Positions 48,736 to 55,701 of a stretch of 64,000 nucleotides of DNA are shown here, one piece after another (positions within the stretch are counted from its first letter, which is position 1; each line of letters starts with the position of its first letter). This DNA is from Sphingomonas sp. BT-65 (GTDB taxonomy: Bacteria; Pseudomonadota; Alphaproteobacteria; Sphingomonadales; Sphingomonadaceae): contig NZ_JAPCIA010000002.1 in NCBI RefSeq assembly GCF_026107375.2, positions 124,001 to 188,000 of the forward strand, in the 5' to 3' direction. The position numbers and the translations under genes were made by a program. The notes beneath the pieces were generated by a model that was given only the letters and a program-made list of their open reading frames with translations, had not been told where the DNA came from and ran no database searches.

Positions 48736-49058
48736 GCGACGCCAGCCTGTTTGAGATGCGGCCCCAGTCGTCCGGTCAGCCACAGGAAGAACATGCGATA
48801 GTCACTGACCAGCGACCACAGCGGATAGGTGAAGGTCGCCGGGCGGTTCTTCTCCACACCGAAATGCGCCGCCCAGGCGAAGCCGTAGCCGGCGAGCGGG
48901 ATCGCCAGCAGCCACCAGGCGCTGAGCCAGATCCCCGCGGCCAGCGCGGCGAAGGTCAGCGCGGTCCCGGCATAGTGCAGCGCCCGCGTCTCCGCCTTCG
49001 CATGTTCGCGAAGATAATAGGGCCAGAACTCGGCATAGCGGGTGATCGCGCGCGCCAT
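48732..49058 (-). CDS. DUF962/Mpo1-like membrane protein
   Basis: A 108-aa protein with two hydrophobic stretches (about 30-48 and 50-66) and the family pattern [39 protein letters not shown] and [12 protein letters not shown]. The His and Glu positions match those of Mpo1, a 2-hydroxy fatty-acid dioxygenase of yeast; that activity is untested here. Convergent with the 48316 gene. Confidence 0.88.
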   Translation of the reverse strand: MARAITRYAEFWPYYLREHAKAETRALHYAGTALTFAALAAGIWLSAWWLLAIPLAGYGFAWAAHFGVEKNRPATFTYPLWSLVSDYRMFFLWLTGRLGPHLKQAGVA

Positions 49059-49083
49059 GGCACGATGCTAGGACGGCGGGACG

Positions 49084-49590
49084 ATGCAATCAACTCCGCT
49101 CAAGGCCAGCTTCCCGCCCGTCGTCGACCGCCATGTCCGCGTCCTCATCTGCGGCAGCCTGCCCGGCGACCGCTCGCTCGCCGCGCGGCAATATTATGCG
49201 CATCCGCAGAACCAGTTCTGGCGGCTGATCTCCGCCGTGATCGGCCGCGACCTAGTAACCCTGACCTACCCCGAACGCCTTGCCGCGCTCCTCGGCGCGT
49301 ATGTCGGCCTGTGGGACGTTGTCGCCACCGCGCAGCGCCGGGGCAGCACCGATGCCGCGCTCGTCTCGATCAGCCCGAACGACATCGCCGCGCTCGCTGC
49401 CACGTTGCCCGATCTCCGCGCGATCGCGTTCAACGGCGGCACCGCGCTCAGGCACGGCCTGCGCCAACTCGGCGCCGCCGCCGGCCACCACGCGATCGTC
49501 GCCCTGCCCTCCTCCAGCCCGCTCCACACGATCGGCTTCGAAGCCAAGCTCCCCGCCTGGCTCGGTCTGCGCATGCATCTCGACGACTGA
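49084..49590 (+). CDS. DNA-deoxyinosine glycosylase (UDG family 6 type)
   Basis: A 168-aa uracil-DNA-glycosylase-fold protein. VLICGSLPGDRSLAARQYY followed by AHPQNQFWRLI is the motif-1 pattern of hypoxanthine-DNA glycosylases, and LPSSSPLHTIGFEAK the second motif. It removes hypoxanthine from deaminated adenine in DNA. Divergent from the DUF962 gene by 25 nt. Confidence 0.9.
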   Translation: MQSTPLKASFPPVVDRHVRVLICGSLPGDRSLAARQYYAHPQNQFWRLISAVIGRDLVTLTYPERLAALLGAYVGLWDVVATAQRRGSTDAALVSISPNDIAALAATLPDLRAIAFNGGTALRHGLRQLGAAAGHHAIVALPSSSPLHTIGFEAKLPAWLGLRMHLDD

Positions 49591-49623
49591 TCTCCCGGCA
49601 AATCGCCGCGATTTCCAGCGTGC

Positions 49624-49666
49624 TTGACATCGTCCGTCACTGTATTTAACAGATCGGTTAAATACA
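49624..49666 (+). promoter_or_regulatory. Promoter/operator of the ArsR operon
   Basis: TTGACA (49624-49629), then TGTATTTAAC-agatcg-GTTAAATACA (49641-49666), a perfect 10-bp inverted repeat that covers the -10 region. Typical of an ArsR-family autoregulated promoter; the gene starts 13 nt later. Confidence 0.7.
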
Positions 49667-49678
49667 GGACCTGAGTCG

Positions 49679-50026
49679 ATGCACAGCGATCCCTTGAGCA
49701 CCCAGTTCGCCGCCCTCGCCGATCCCACCCGCCGCGCGATCCTCGCCCGGCTGGCGCAGGGCGAGGCGTCGGTGAACGAACTCGCCGAGCCGTTCGACAT
49801 GAGCCTTCCGGCGGTGTCGCGGCACATCAAGGTGCTGGAGAATGCCGGGCTGATCAGCCGCGGCCGCACCGCGCAATGGCGCCCGGCGAAGTTCGAGCCG
49901 CTGGCGATGAAGAGCATCGCCGACTGGCTCGACCAGTACCGCCATTTCTGGGAGTCGAGCTTCGACCGGCTCGACGCCTATCTCAAATATATCCAGACGG
50001 CGGGCGGCAATGACGAGCGCCACTAA
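49679..50026 (+). CDS. ArsR-family repressor
   Basis: A 115-aa winged-helix protein: FAALADPTRRAILARLAQG, VNELAEPFDMSLPAVSRHI and IKVLENAGLISRGRT. No Cys pair typical of metal sensing is present, so it belongs to the metal-independent ArsR group that is often linked to AHSA1-domain proteins. Its 3' end overlaps the next gene by 17 nt. Confidence 0.93.
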   Translation: MHSDPLSTQFAALADPTRRAILARLAQGEASVNELAEPFDMSLPAVSRHIKVLENAGLISRGRTAQWRPAKFEPLAMKSIADWLDQYRHFWESSFDRLDAYLKYIQTAGGNDERH

Positions 50027-50495
50027 GCCCGCGCCGCCGCCGGTGCTTCGCCTGATGCGCGTGTTCGATGCGCCGCGCGACCTGGTCTGGCTCGCCTGGA
50101 CCCGGCCCGAGATGACCGTCGCCTGGCTCGGCCCGGTCGAGTGGCCCGCGGTCAAGGTCGAGCAGGACCTGCGCGTCGGCGGCGCGTGGCGCGCCTGCCT
50201 GCGCTCGCCCGAGGACGGCCGCGTGTTGTGGCAAGGCGGCACCTATCGCGAGGTCGTGGCGCCAGAGCGGCTGGTCTATACCTTCAAATGGGACAGCGAC
50301 GATCATGAGGACGGCGTGCCCGTCGATACGCTGGTCACCGCGCTGTTCGCCGAGCTTCCCGACAATCGCACGCATCTCGACTTCACCCATGAAGGGCTCA
50401 AGTCGGCGGAAAGCCTTGCCGGGCATCGCCATGGCTGGACGAGCACCTTCTCGCGCTTCGACGCTTGGCTCGCACAACAGGAGAGGAATCGATGA
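50010..50495 (+). CDS. SRPBCC (AHSA1) domain protein
   Basis: A 161-aa START-like protein: RLMRVFDAPRDLVWLAWTRP, AWLGPVEWP, RVGGAWRACLRSPEDG and a C-terminal HGWTSTFSRFDAWL helix. Such proteins bind hydrophobic ligands. Overlaps arsR (17 nt) and doxX (ATGA), so it is part of one operon. Confidence 0.9.
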   Translation: MTSATKPAPPPVLRLMRVFDAPRDLVWLAWTRPEMTVAWLGPVEWPAVKVEQDLRVGGAWRACLRSPEDGRVLWQGGTYREVVAPERLVYTFKWDSDDHEDGVPVDTLVTALFAELPDNRTHLDFTHEGLKSAESLAGHRHGWTSTFSRFDAWLAQQERNR

Positions 50496-50896
50496 ACACC
50501 ACCACCCCGGCAATGCTGTGGACCGGCCGCGTCCTGACCGGCCTGTTCGCGCTGTTCATGCTCGGCGCCTCGGTCGCGCCCAAGCTGCTGATGCTGCCGA
50601 TCGCCGAAGAGACCATGGCGCAGCTCGGCTGGCCCGCCGGCTATGCCTTCATGATCGGCATCTTCGAGCTGGCCTTCCTCGTGCTCTACCTCATCCCGCA
50701 GACCCGCATTCTCGGCGCGGTGCTGATGATGGCGCTGCTCGGCGGCGCGATGGCGACGCAGATCCGCGCCGGCAGCCCGCTGTTCAGCCACATCCTGTTC
50801 AGCGTCTATCTCGGCCTGTTCATGTGGGGCGGGCTGTGGCTGCGCGATCCCCAGCTGCGCGCGCTGTTCCCCTTCGCATCCACCCCCAAGGCCTGA
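50492..50896 (+). CDS. DoxX-like membrane protein
   Basis: A 134-aa protein with four TM helices, first helix TGRVLTGLFALFMLGASVAP. DoxX family; role in redox/membrane processes is loosely defined. The start is ATG at 50492 with GGAGAGG upstream, overlapping the SRPBCC stop (ATGA). Confidence 0.87.
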   Translation: MNTTTPAMLWTGRVLTGLFALFMLGASVAPKLLMLPIAEETMAQLGWPAGYAFMIGIFELAFLVLYLIPQTRILGAVLMMALLGGAMATQIRAGSPLFSHILFSVYLGLFMWGGLWLRDPQLRALFPFASTPKA

Positions 50897-50919
50897 GCGC
50901 CAACCCCAGGAGAGAAGCC

Positions 50920-51333
50920 ATGTCCACCAAGTCGATCTTCATCAACCTGCCCGTCCGCGATCTCGCCAAGTCGACCGCCTTCTACGAAGCGCTCGGCTTC
51001 ACTAAGAACGACATGTTCAGCGATGACAACGCCTCGTCGATGATGTGGTCGGAGAACATCGTCGTGATGCTGCTGGTGCGCGACTATTACTCGACCTTCA
51101 CCACCAAGCCGATCGCCGACGCCCACGCCACCAGCGCGATGCTGATCGCGCTGTCGCAGGACAGCCGCGAGGCGGTCGATGCGATCGTCGAGAAGGCCGG
51201 CGCCAATGGCGGCCAGGCCGATGTGCGCGCGCCGCAGGACCTGGGCTTCATGTACGGCCGCAGCTTCGCCGATCCCGACGGCAACGTGTTCGAGCCGATG
51301 TGGATGAACCCCGCGGGCATGGGCGAAGGGTGA
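50920..51333 (+). CDS. VOC-family protein 1
   Basis: A 137-aa vicinal oxygen chelate (glyoxalase/bleomycin-resistance fold) protein: FINLPVRDLAKSTAFYEALG, FADPDGNVFEPMWM. AGGAGAG before ATG 50920. Likely a metal- or ligand-binding lyase/dioxygenase-like protein of unknown substrate. Last-but-one gene of the operon. Confidence 0.88.
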   Translation: MSTKSIFINLPVRDLAKSTAFYEALGFTKNDMFSDDNASSMMWSENIVVMLLVRDYYSTFTTKPIADAHATSAMLIALSQDSREAVDAIVEKAGANGGQADVRAPQDLGFMYGRSFADPDGNVFEPMWMNPAGMGEG

Positions 51334-51767
51334 TGCCGACGCCTCCGCCCTTCGCCCCACCGTTCAAGATGCGCGGGATCGATCACATCGTCCTGCGCGT
51401 CGTCGATCTCCCGCGCATGCTTGCCTTCTACCACGACGTGCTCGGCTGCACCGACGAGCGCGAGCAAGAAGCGATCGGCCTCTACCAGCTCCGCGCCGGC
51501 GCCGCGCTGATCGATCTGGTGACGATCGACGGCAGGCTCGGCGCGCGCGGCGGCGCAGCGCCGGGCGCGGAAGGCCGCAACCTCGATCATTTCGCGCTGG
51601 CGATCGACCCGTTCGATGATGCCGCTCTGCGCGCGCACCTTGCCGCTCACGGCGTCGAGATCGTCGAGGAGGGCCCGCGCTACGGCGCCGAGGGCGAAGG
51701 CCCCTCGATCTATGTCCGCGACCCCGAGGGCAATGTGATCGAGCTCAAGGGCCCGACCGAACATTGA
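51333..51767 (+). CDS. VOC-family protein 2
   Basis: A 144-aa glyoxalase-like protein: IDHIVLRVVDLPRMLAFYHD, NLDHFALAI, YVRDPEGNVIELKGP. His and Glu of the metal site are present. Starts with a TGATG overlap on VOC protein 1. A palindrome covers its stop codon and lies in front of metE. Confidence 0.9.
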   Translation: MPTPPPFAPPFKMRGIDHIVLRVVDLPRMLAFYHDVLGCTDEREQEAIGLYQLRAGAALIDLVTIDGRLGARGGAAPGAEGRNLDHFALAIDPFDDAALRAHLAAHGVEIVEEGPRYGAEGEGPSIYVRDPEGNVIELKGPTEH

Positions 51768-51828
51768 TATAAAGACATAAAGAAATCTTTATATCATACT
51801 TGACGAGACCCCCGGCCCGCGCGATATT
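51766..51828 (+). promoter_or_regulatory. Operator and promoter of metE
   Basis: GATATAAAGA (51766-51775) and TCTTTATATC (51786-51795) form a perfect 10-bp inverted repeat. TTGACG (51800-51805) and GATATT (51823-51828, 17-nt spacer) form a promoter right after it. The ATAAAGA/TCTTTAT half-sites look like those of ArsR-type SahR regulators of methionine metabolism; this is a resemblance, not proof. Confidence 0.5.
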
Positions 51829-51837
51829 GCAAGGGTC

Positions 51838-52015
51838 GAAGGTTCTCCGGCCGGCGTCGCTCGCGCCGGAGCTAAGACGGGAAGCCGGTGCAAATCCGGC
51901 GCTGCCCCCGCAACTGTAAGCGGCGAGCGGCGGTCGATACGTGTCACTGGAGCTTGCTCCGGGAAGGCCAGACCGTCCGCATTGACCCGTGAGCCAGAAG
52001 ACCTGCCCGCGACGC
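51838..52015 (+). promoter_or_regulatory. Cobalamin riboswitch
   Basis: Contains the adenosylcobalamin aptamer core: GGGAAGCCGGTGCAAATCCGG, then CTGCCCCCGCAACTGTAAGCGG, and the B12 box GAGCCAGAAGACCTGCC (51990-52006); each is given in outline. It lies in the leader of metE, the B12-independent methionine synthase, which cobalamin is expected to switch off. Confidence 0.95.
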
Positions 52016-52105
52016 GATAACGTCCACCGGCGGGGTGCCCGGTCTGGCCGCATGCGCAATGCGCGGCCGGATCCCCACCGGCGGCGCAGGCCCGCACGCG
52101 TCCGG

Positions 52106-52133
52106 CTTCTCCCCGCCCTCTTCGGGGTAGAAG
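52106..52133 (+). promoter_or_regulatory. Hairpin sequestering the metE ribosome site
   Basis: CTTCTCCCCG (52106-52115) pairs with CGGGGTAGAAG (52123-52133), 4 nt before the metE ATG. The stem holds the only purine-rich sequence before the start, so it may be the riboswitch's expression platform acting on translation. Confidence 0.5.
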
Positions 52134-52137
52134 ACCA

Positions 52138-54438
52138 ATGACCGTCACCATCGCCACGCTCGGCTTCCCGCGCATCGGCCCGCGCCGCGAGCTCAAGTTC
52201 GCGCTCGAATCCTTCTGGTCGGGCAAGTCCGGCGAAACCGCCCTGCTCGAAGCCGCCGCGGGTCTCCGCACCGCCGCCTGGGCGCGCCAGACCGCGCTCG
52301 GCGCCGACTGGCTGCCGTCGAACGATTTCTCGCTCTACGACCATGTCCTCGACTTGAGCGTGATGCTCGGTGCGATCCCCGCCCGCTACGGCGCAGCGGA
52401 CGGCGAGGCGACGCTCGCCACCTATTTTGCGATGGCCCGCGGCACCACCGGCGCGTTGGAAGGCTGCGCCCATTCGCACAGCCTCACCGCGTGCGAGATG
52501 ACCAAATGGTTCGACACCAACTACCATTACATCGTCCCCGAGCTTTCCGCCGGACAGAAGCTCGCGCTCGGCCGCCTCAAGGTGGTCGAGGAATATCGCG
52601 AGGCCAAGGCGCAGGGTTATGAGACGCGCCCCGTCCTGCTCGGCCCGGTCACCTGGCTCAGCCTGGTGAAAGCCGCGGGAGTCGATCCGTTCGACACTCT
52701 CGACGAAGTACTCGGCCTCTACGGCGTGATCCTGGGTCACCTCGCCCATGCCGGCGCCGAATGGGTTCAGATCGACGAGCCGATCCTGGTCACCGACCTC
52801 AGCGAGCAGCAGCGTCGCGCCTTCACCCGCGCCTATGCCCGGCTCGCGCGCTCGACGCCGCAGATCATGCTCACCACCTATTTCGGCGGGCTCGGCGACA
52901 ACCTCACCCTCGCAGCGGCGCTGCCCGTCGCAGGCCTGCACGTCGATCTCGTCCGCGCGCCCGAGCAGCTGACATCCGTGCTCAAGGCCGCGCCCAAGTC
53001 GCTCGCTTTGTCGCTCGGCGTGATCGACGGCCGCAACATCTGGCGCGCCGATCTCGCCGCCTTGCTCGACTGGATCGAGCCGCTCGCGGCCGAGCGCGAC
53101 CTGATCCTCGCGCCATCCTGCTCGCTGCTCCACGTCCCCGTCGATCTCGGTCTGGAGAGCAAGCTCGATGCCGAAGTCAGGCAGTGGCTCGCCTTCGCCG
53201 TCCAGAAGGTCGAGGAGCTCACCATCCTCAAGCGCGCGCTCAACGAAGGCCGCGCCGCCGTCGCCGCCGAGCTGGAGGCGTCGTCGCAGGCTGCCGCCAA
53301 CCGCCGCACTTCGCCGCGCATCCACGACGAAGCCGTCGCCGCGCGCATCGCCGCGATCACCCCCGACATGCGCGAGCGCCGCTCGGATCATGCCACCCGC
53401 ATCGCCGCGCAAGCCGACGTACTGGGCCTTCCGCTCTTCCCCACCACCACGATCGGCTCCTTCCCGCAAACCGCCGAGGTCCGCCGCGCCCGCGCCGAGC
53501 ACAATCGCGGGAATCTCGACGCCGCTGCCTATGAGGCGTTCCTGCGCGCCGAGACGCTGCGCACGATCCGCTGGCAGGAGGAGGCCGGGCTCGACATGCT
53601 CGTCCATGGCGAGTTCGAGCGCAACGACATGGTCCAGTATTTCGGCGAGCAGCTCGCCGGCTTCGCCTTCACCGTGAATGGCTGGGTCCAGTCCTACGGC
53701 TCGCGCTGCGTGCGCCCGCCGATCCTCTACGGCGACGTCTCGCGCCCTGCACCGATGACGGTCGAATGGTGGCGCTACGCCCAGTCGCTCACCGACAAGC
53801 CGGTCAAGGGCATGCTCACCGGCCCGGTGACGATCCTCAACTGGAGCTTCGTGCGCGACGACCAGCCGCGCGAAGCCTCGTGCCGCCAGATCGCGCTCGC
53901 GATCCGCGACGAGGTGCAGGACCTCGAGGCGGCGGGCTGCCAGGCGATCCAGATCGACGAGGCCGCGCTACGCGAGGGCCTGCCGCTGCGCCGCAAGGAC
54001 TGGCAGCCCTATCTCGACTGGGCGGTCGACAGCTTCCGCCTCTCCGCCGCGGGCGTCGCCGATGTCACCCAGATCCACACCCATATGTGCTATTCGGAGT
54101 TCAACGACATCCTGCCCTCGATCGGCGCGATGGACACCGACGTGATCTCGATCGAGACCGCGCGCTCGCAGATGGAGCTGCTCGAGGGCTTCGCGGCCTA
54201 TGACTATCCCAGCGCGATCGGCCCCGGGGTGTACGACATCCACGCCCCGCGTGTGCCGGGCAAGGACGAGATGGTCGCGCTGATGCGGCTGGCGCAGCTC
54301 CACCTCAAGCCTGCGCAGCTCTGGGTGAACCCCGATTGCGGCCTCAAGACCCGCAAATGGGAGGAAGTGCGCCCCGCGATCGACGCGATGGTCGCCGCCG
54401 CCCGCACGCTCCGCGCCGAAGTGGCGGTGGTAGCGTAG
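52138..54438 (+). CDS. metE: Cobalamin-independent methionine synthase
   Basis: A 766-aa zinc enzyme that transfers a methyl group from methyltetrahydrofolate-triglutamate to homocysteine. Two barrels; TIATLGFPRIGPRRELKFAL at the N-terminus, and the C-terminal zinc ligands in QIHTHMCYSEFND (His, Cys), SIETARSQ and LWVNPDCGLKTRKWEE (Cys). Full length. Controlled by the cobalamin riboswitch upstream. Confidence 0.97.
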   Translation: MTVTIATLGFPRIGPRRELKFALESFWSGKSGETALLEAAAGLRTAAWARQTALGADWLPSNDFSLYDHVLDLSVMLGAIPARYGAADGEATLATYFAMARGTTGALEGCAHSHSLTACEMTKWFDTNYHYIVPELSAGQKLALGRLKVVEEYREAKAQGYETRPVLLGPVTWLSLVKAAGVDPFDTLDEVLGLYGVILGHLAHAGAEWVQIDEPILVTDLSEQQRRAFTRAYARLARSTPQIMLTTYFGGLGDNLTLAAALPVAGLHVDLVRAPEQLTSVLKAAPKSLALSLGVIDGRNIWRADLAALLDWIEPLAAERDLILAPSCSLLHVPVDLGLESKLDAEVRQWLAFAVQKVEELTILKRALNEGRAAVAAELEASSQAAANRRTSPRIHDEAVAARIAAITPDMRERRSDHATRIAAQADVLGLPLFPTTTIGSFPQTAEVRRARAEHNRGNLDAAAYEAFLRAETLRTIRWQEEAGLDMLVHGEFERNDMVQYFGEQLAGFAFTVNGWVQSYGSRCVRPPILYGDVSRPAPMTVEWWRYAQSLTDKPVKGMLTGPVTILNWSFVRDDQPREASCRQIALAIRDEVQDLEAAGCQAIQIDEAALREGLPLRRKDWQPYLDWAVDSFRLSAAGVADVTQIHTHMCYSEFNDILPSIGAMDTDVISIETARSQMELLEGFAAYDYPSAIGPGVYDIHAPRVPGKDEMVALMRLAQLHLKPAQLWVNPDCGLKTRKWEEVRPAIDAMVAAARTLRAEVAVVA

Positions 54439-54442
54439 GCAA

Positions 54443-54569
54443 ATCCTCCCCCGCCAGGGGGAGGTGGCGCCGAAGGCGACGGAGGGGGAGGACGGCGGCA
54501 CGACTTGAGTGCATCGCGACCTCCCCCTCCGTCAGCTGCGCTGACACCTCCCCCTGGCGGGGGAGGATT
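54443..54569. repeat. Composite palindromic repeat, copy F
   Basis: A 127-bp element with ends AATCCTCCCCC and GGGGGAGGATT. Left block GGTGGCGCCGAAGGCGACGG, right block CCGTCAGCTGCGCTGACACC. It lies between metE and the thioesterase gene; its right end leaves GGGGGAGG 15 nt before the thioesterase ATG. Confidence 0.85.
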
Positions 54570-54582
54570 ATTGGAAACAGCA

Positions 54583-55350
54583 ATGCCCCACTCCGACGAA
54601 CCGATCGTCCGCCTGATCGACATGGTCTTTCCGGGCGATACCAACCACCACGGCACGCTCTTCGGCGGCGTGGCGCTCGCGCATATGGACAAGGTCGCGT
54701 TCCTCGCCGCCAGCCGGCACGGGCGCGCGCCCTTCGTCACCGCGGCCTCGCAACGCATCGACTTCGCCGCCCCGGCACGCGCCGGCGAGATGGTCGAGGC
54801 GTCGGGCCGCATCGTCCGCATCGGCACCAGCGCGCTCGACGTCGAGGTGACCCTGGTCGCCGAAGCCCCGGTCAGCGGCGAGCGGCGCCTGTGCACGCGC
54901 GGCGTGTTCACCCTCGTCGCGGTCAAGGGTCCGGACACGCATCTGCCCCTTCCCCCGCTCACCCCGCCGACGCCTCCGGAGCCCGGCGTGCTGCGCATGG
55001 CCGAGATGGTCTTCCCGCCGCAGACCAACCACTACGGCACCCTCTATGGCGGCGATGCCTTGAAAATGATGGGCAAGGCCGCCTTCATCGCCGCCACCCG
55101 CCATGCCCGCGCGGTGATGGTGATGGCCGCCTCCGACCGCGTCGACTTCACCCGTCCGATCCGCGCCGGCGAGACGGTCGAGCTGGTCTCGCGCATCCGC
55201 ATGACCGGGCGCAGCTCGGTCGCGGTCGGGGTCGAGCTCTGGTCCGAGGACCTGCTCTCCGGCGAGCGCCGCCATGCCGCCACCGCAGCCTTCACGATGG
55301 TGGCGGTGGGGCCGGACGGGAAGGCCACGCCGATCCGCGGCGCCGGGTGA
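54583..55350 (+). CDS. Double-hotdog acyl-CoA thioesterase
   Basis: A 255-aa protein with two hotdog domains in tandem: MVFPGDTNHHGTLFGGVALA (about 14-33) and the related MVFPPQTNHYGTLYGGDAL (second half), each followed by a SxRxDFxxPxRAGE strand. ACOT/YciA-like tandem enzymes hydrolyse acyl-CoA. The start is ATG at 54583; an in-frame TTG 12 nt upstream is closer to the repeat-borne ribosome site. Confidence 0.88.
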   Translation: MPHSDEPIVRLIDMVFPGDTNHHGTLFGGVALAHMDKVAFLAASRHGRAPFVTAASQRIDFAAPARAGEMVEASGRIVRIGTSALDVEVTLVAEAPVSGERRLCTRGVFTLVAVKGPDTHLPLPPLTPPTPPEPGVLRMAEMVFPPQTNHYGTLYGGDALKMMGKAAFIAATRHARAVMVMAASDRVDFTRPIRAGETVELVSRIRMTGRSSVAVGVELWSEDLLSGERRHAATAAFTMVAVGPDGKATPIRGAG

Positions 55351-55403
55351 CGCCATCTTGCGATGGTGCATGGATCGGTTACCATAGGCGCGGGGGGATC
55401 ATC

Positions 55404-55541
55404 ATGTCGCGACTTTGGATCGTCACGCCGTCCGTCGTGCTCACCATGGCATTCGCCGCATCTGCGATCGCGCGGAACGCCGCCACACGCGTGGTGCCGA
55501 GCGCGCTTCCTACCCGGATCGGCTCTCGCATTCCCGACTGA
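55404..55541 (+). CDS. Possible 45-aa secreted peptide
   Basis: ATG 55404 follows GGGGGGATC. The product starts MSRLWIVTPSVVLTMAF with a signal-like hydrophobic core (cleavage near AIA) and a short basic tail ending RIGSRIPD. It lies in a 350-nt gap between the thioesterase and TonB genes. An antisense ORF overlaps. Coding status is uncertain. Confidence 0.4.
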   Translation: MSRLWIVTPSVVLTMAFAASAIARNAATRVVPSALPTRIGSRIPD

Positions 55542-55585
55542 TCAGCGCGGACTGAAGCCATCCGCCGCGGCCACGCGTCGCAAAT

Positions 55586-55614
55586 CGGTCATGCAATCGT
55601 AATCACCCGGTCAT
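55586..55614 (+). promoter_or_regulatory. Possible PhoB-type direct repeats before the TonB gene
   Basis: CGGTCAT (55586-55592), TCGTAAT (55597-55603) and CGGTCAT (55608-55614) recur at an 11-nt period, the spacing of Pho boxes (CTGTCAT consensus). The middle unit is a weak match. It lies about 90 nt before the TonB-receptor start. Evidence is suggestive only. Confidence 0.35.
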
Positions 55615-55701
55615 GAACCCGCCGCCATTGTGAAACCGGTTCCCCCTAGGGCCGCGCGAGCAGCACCGCTGCCCATGAAATCCATATCAAAGGGGACGAC
55701 C

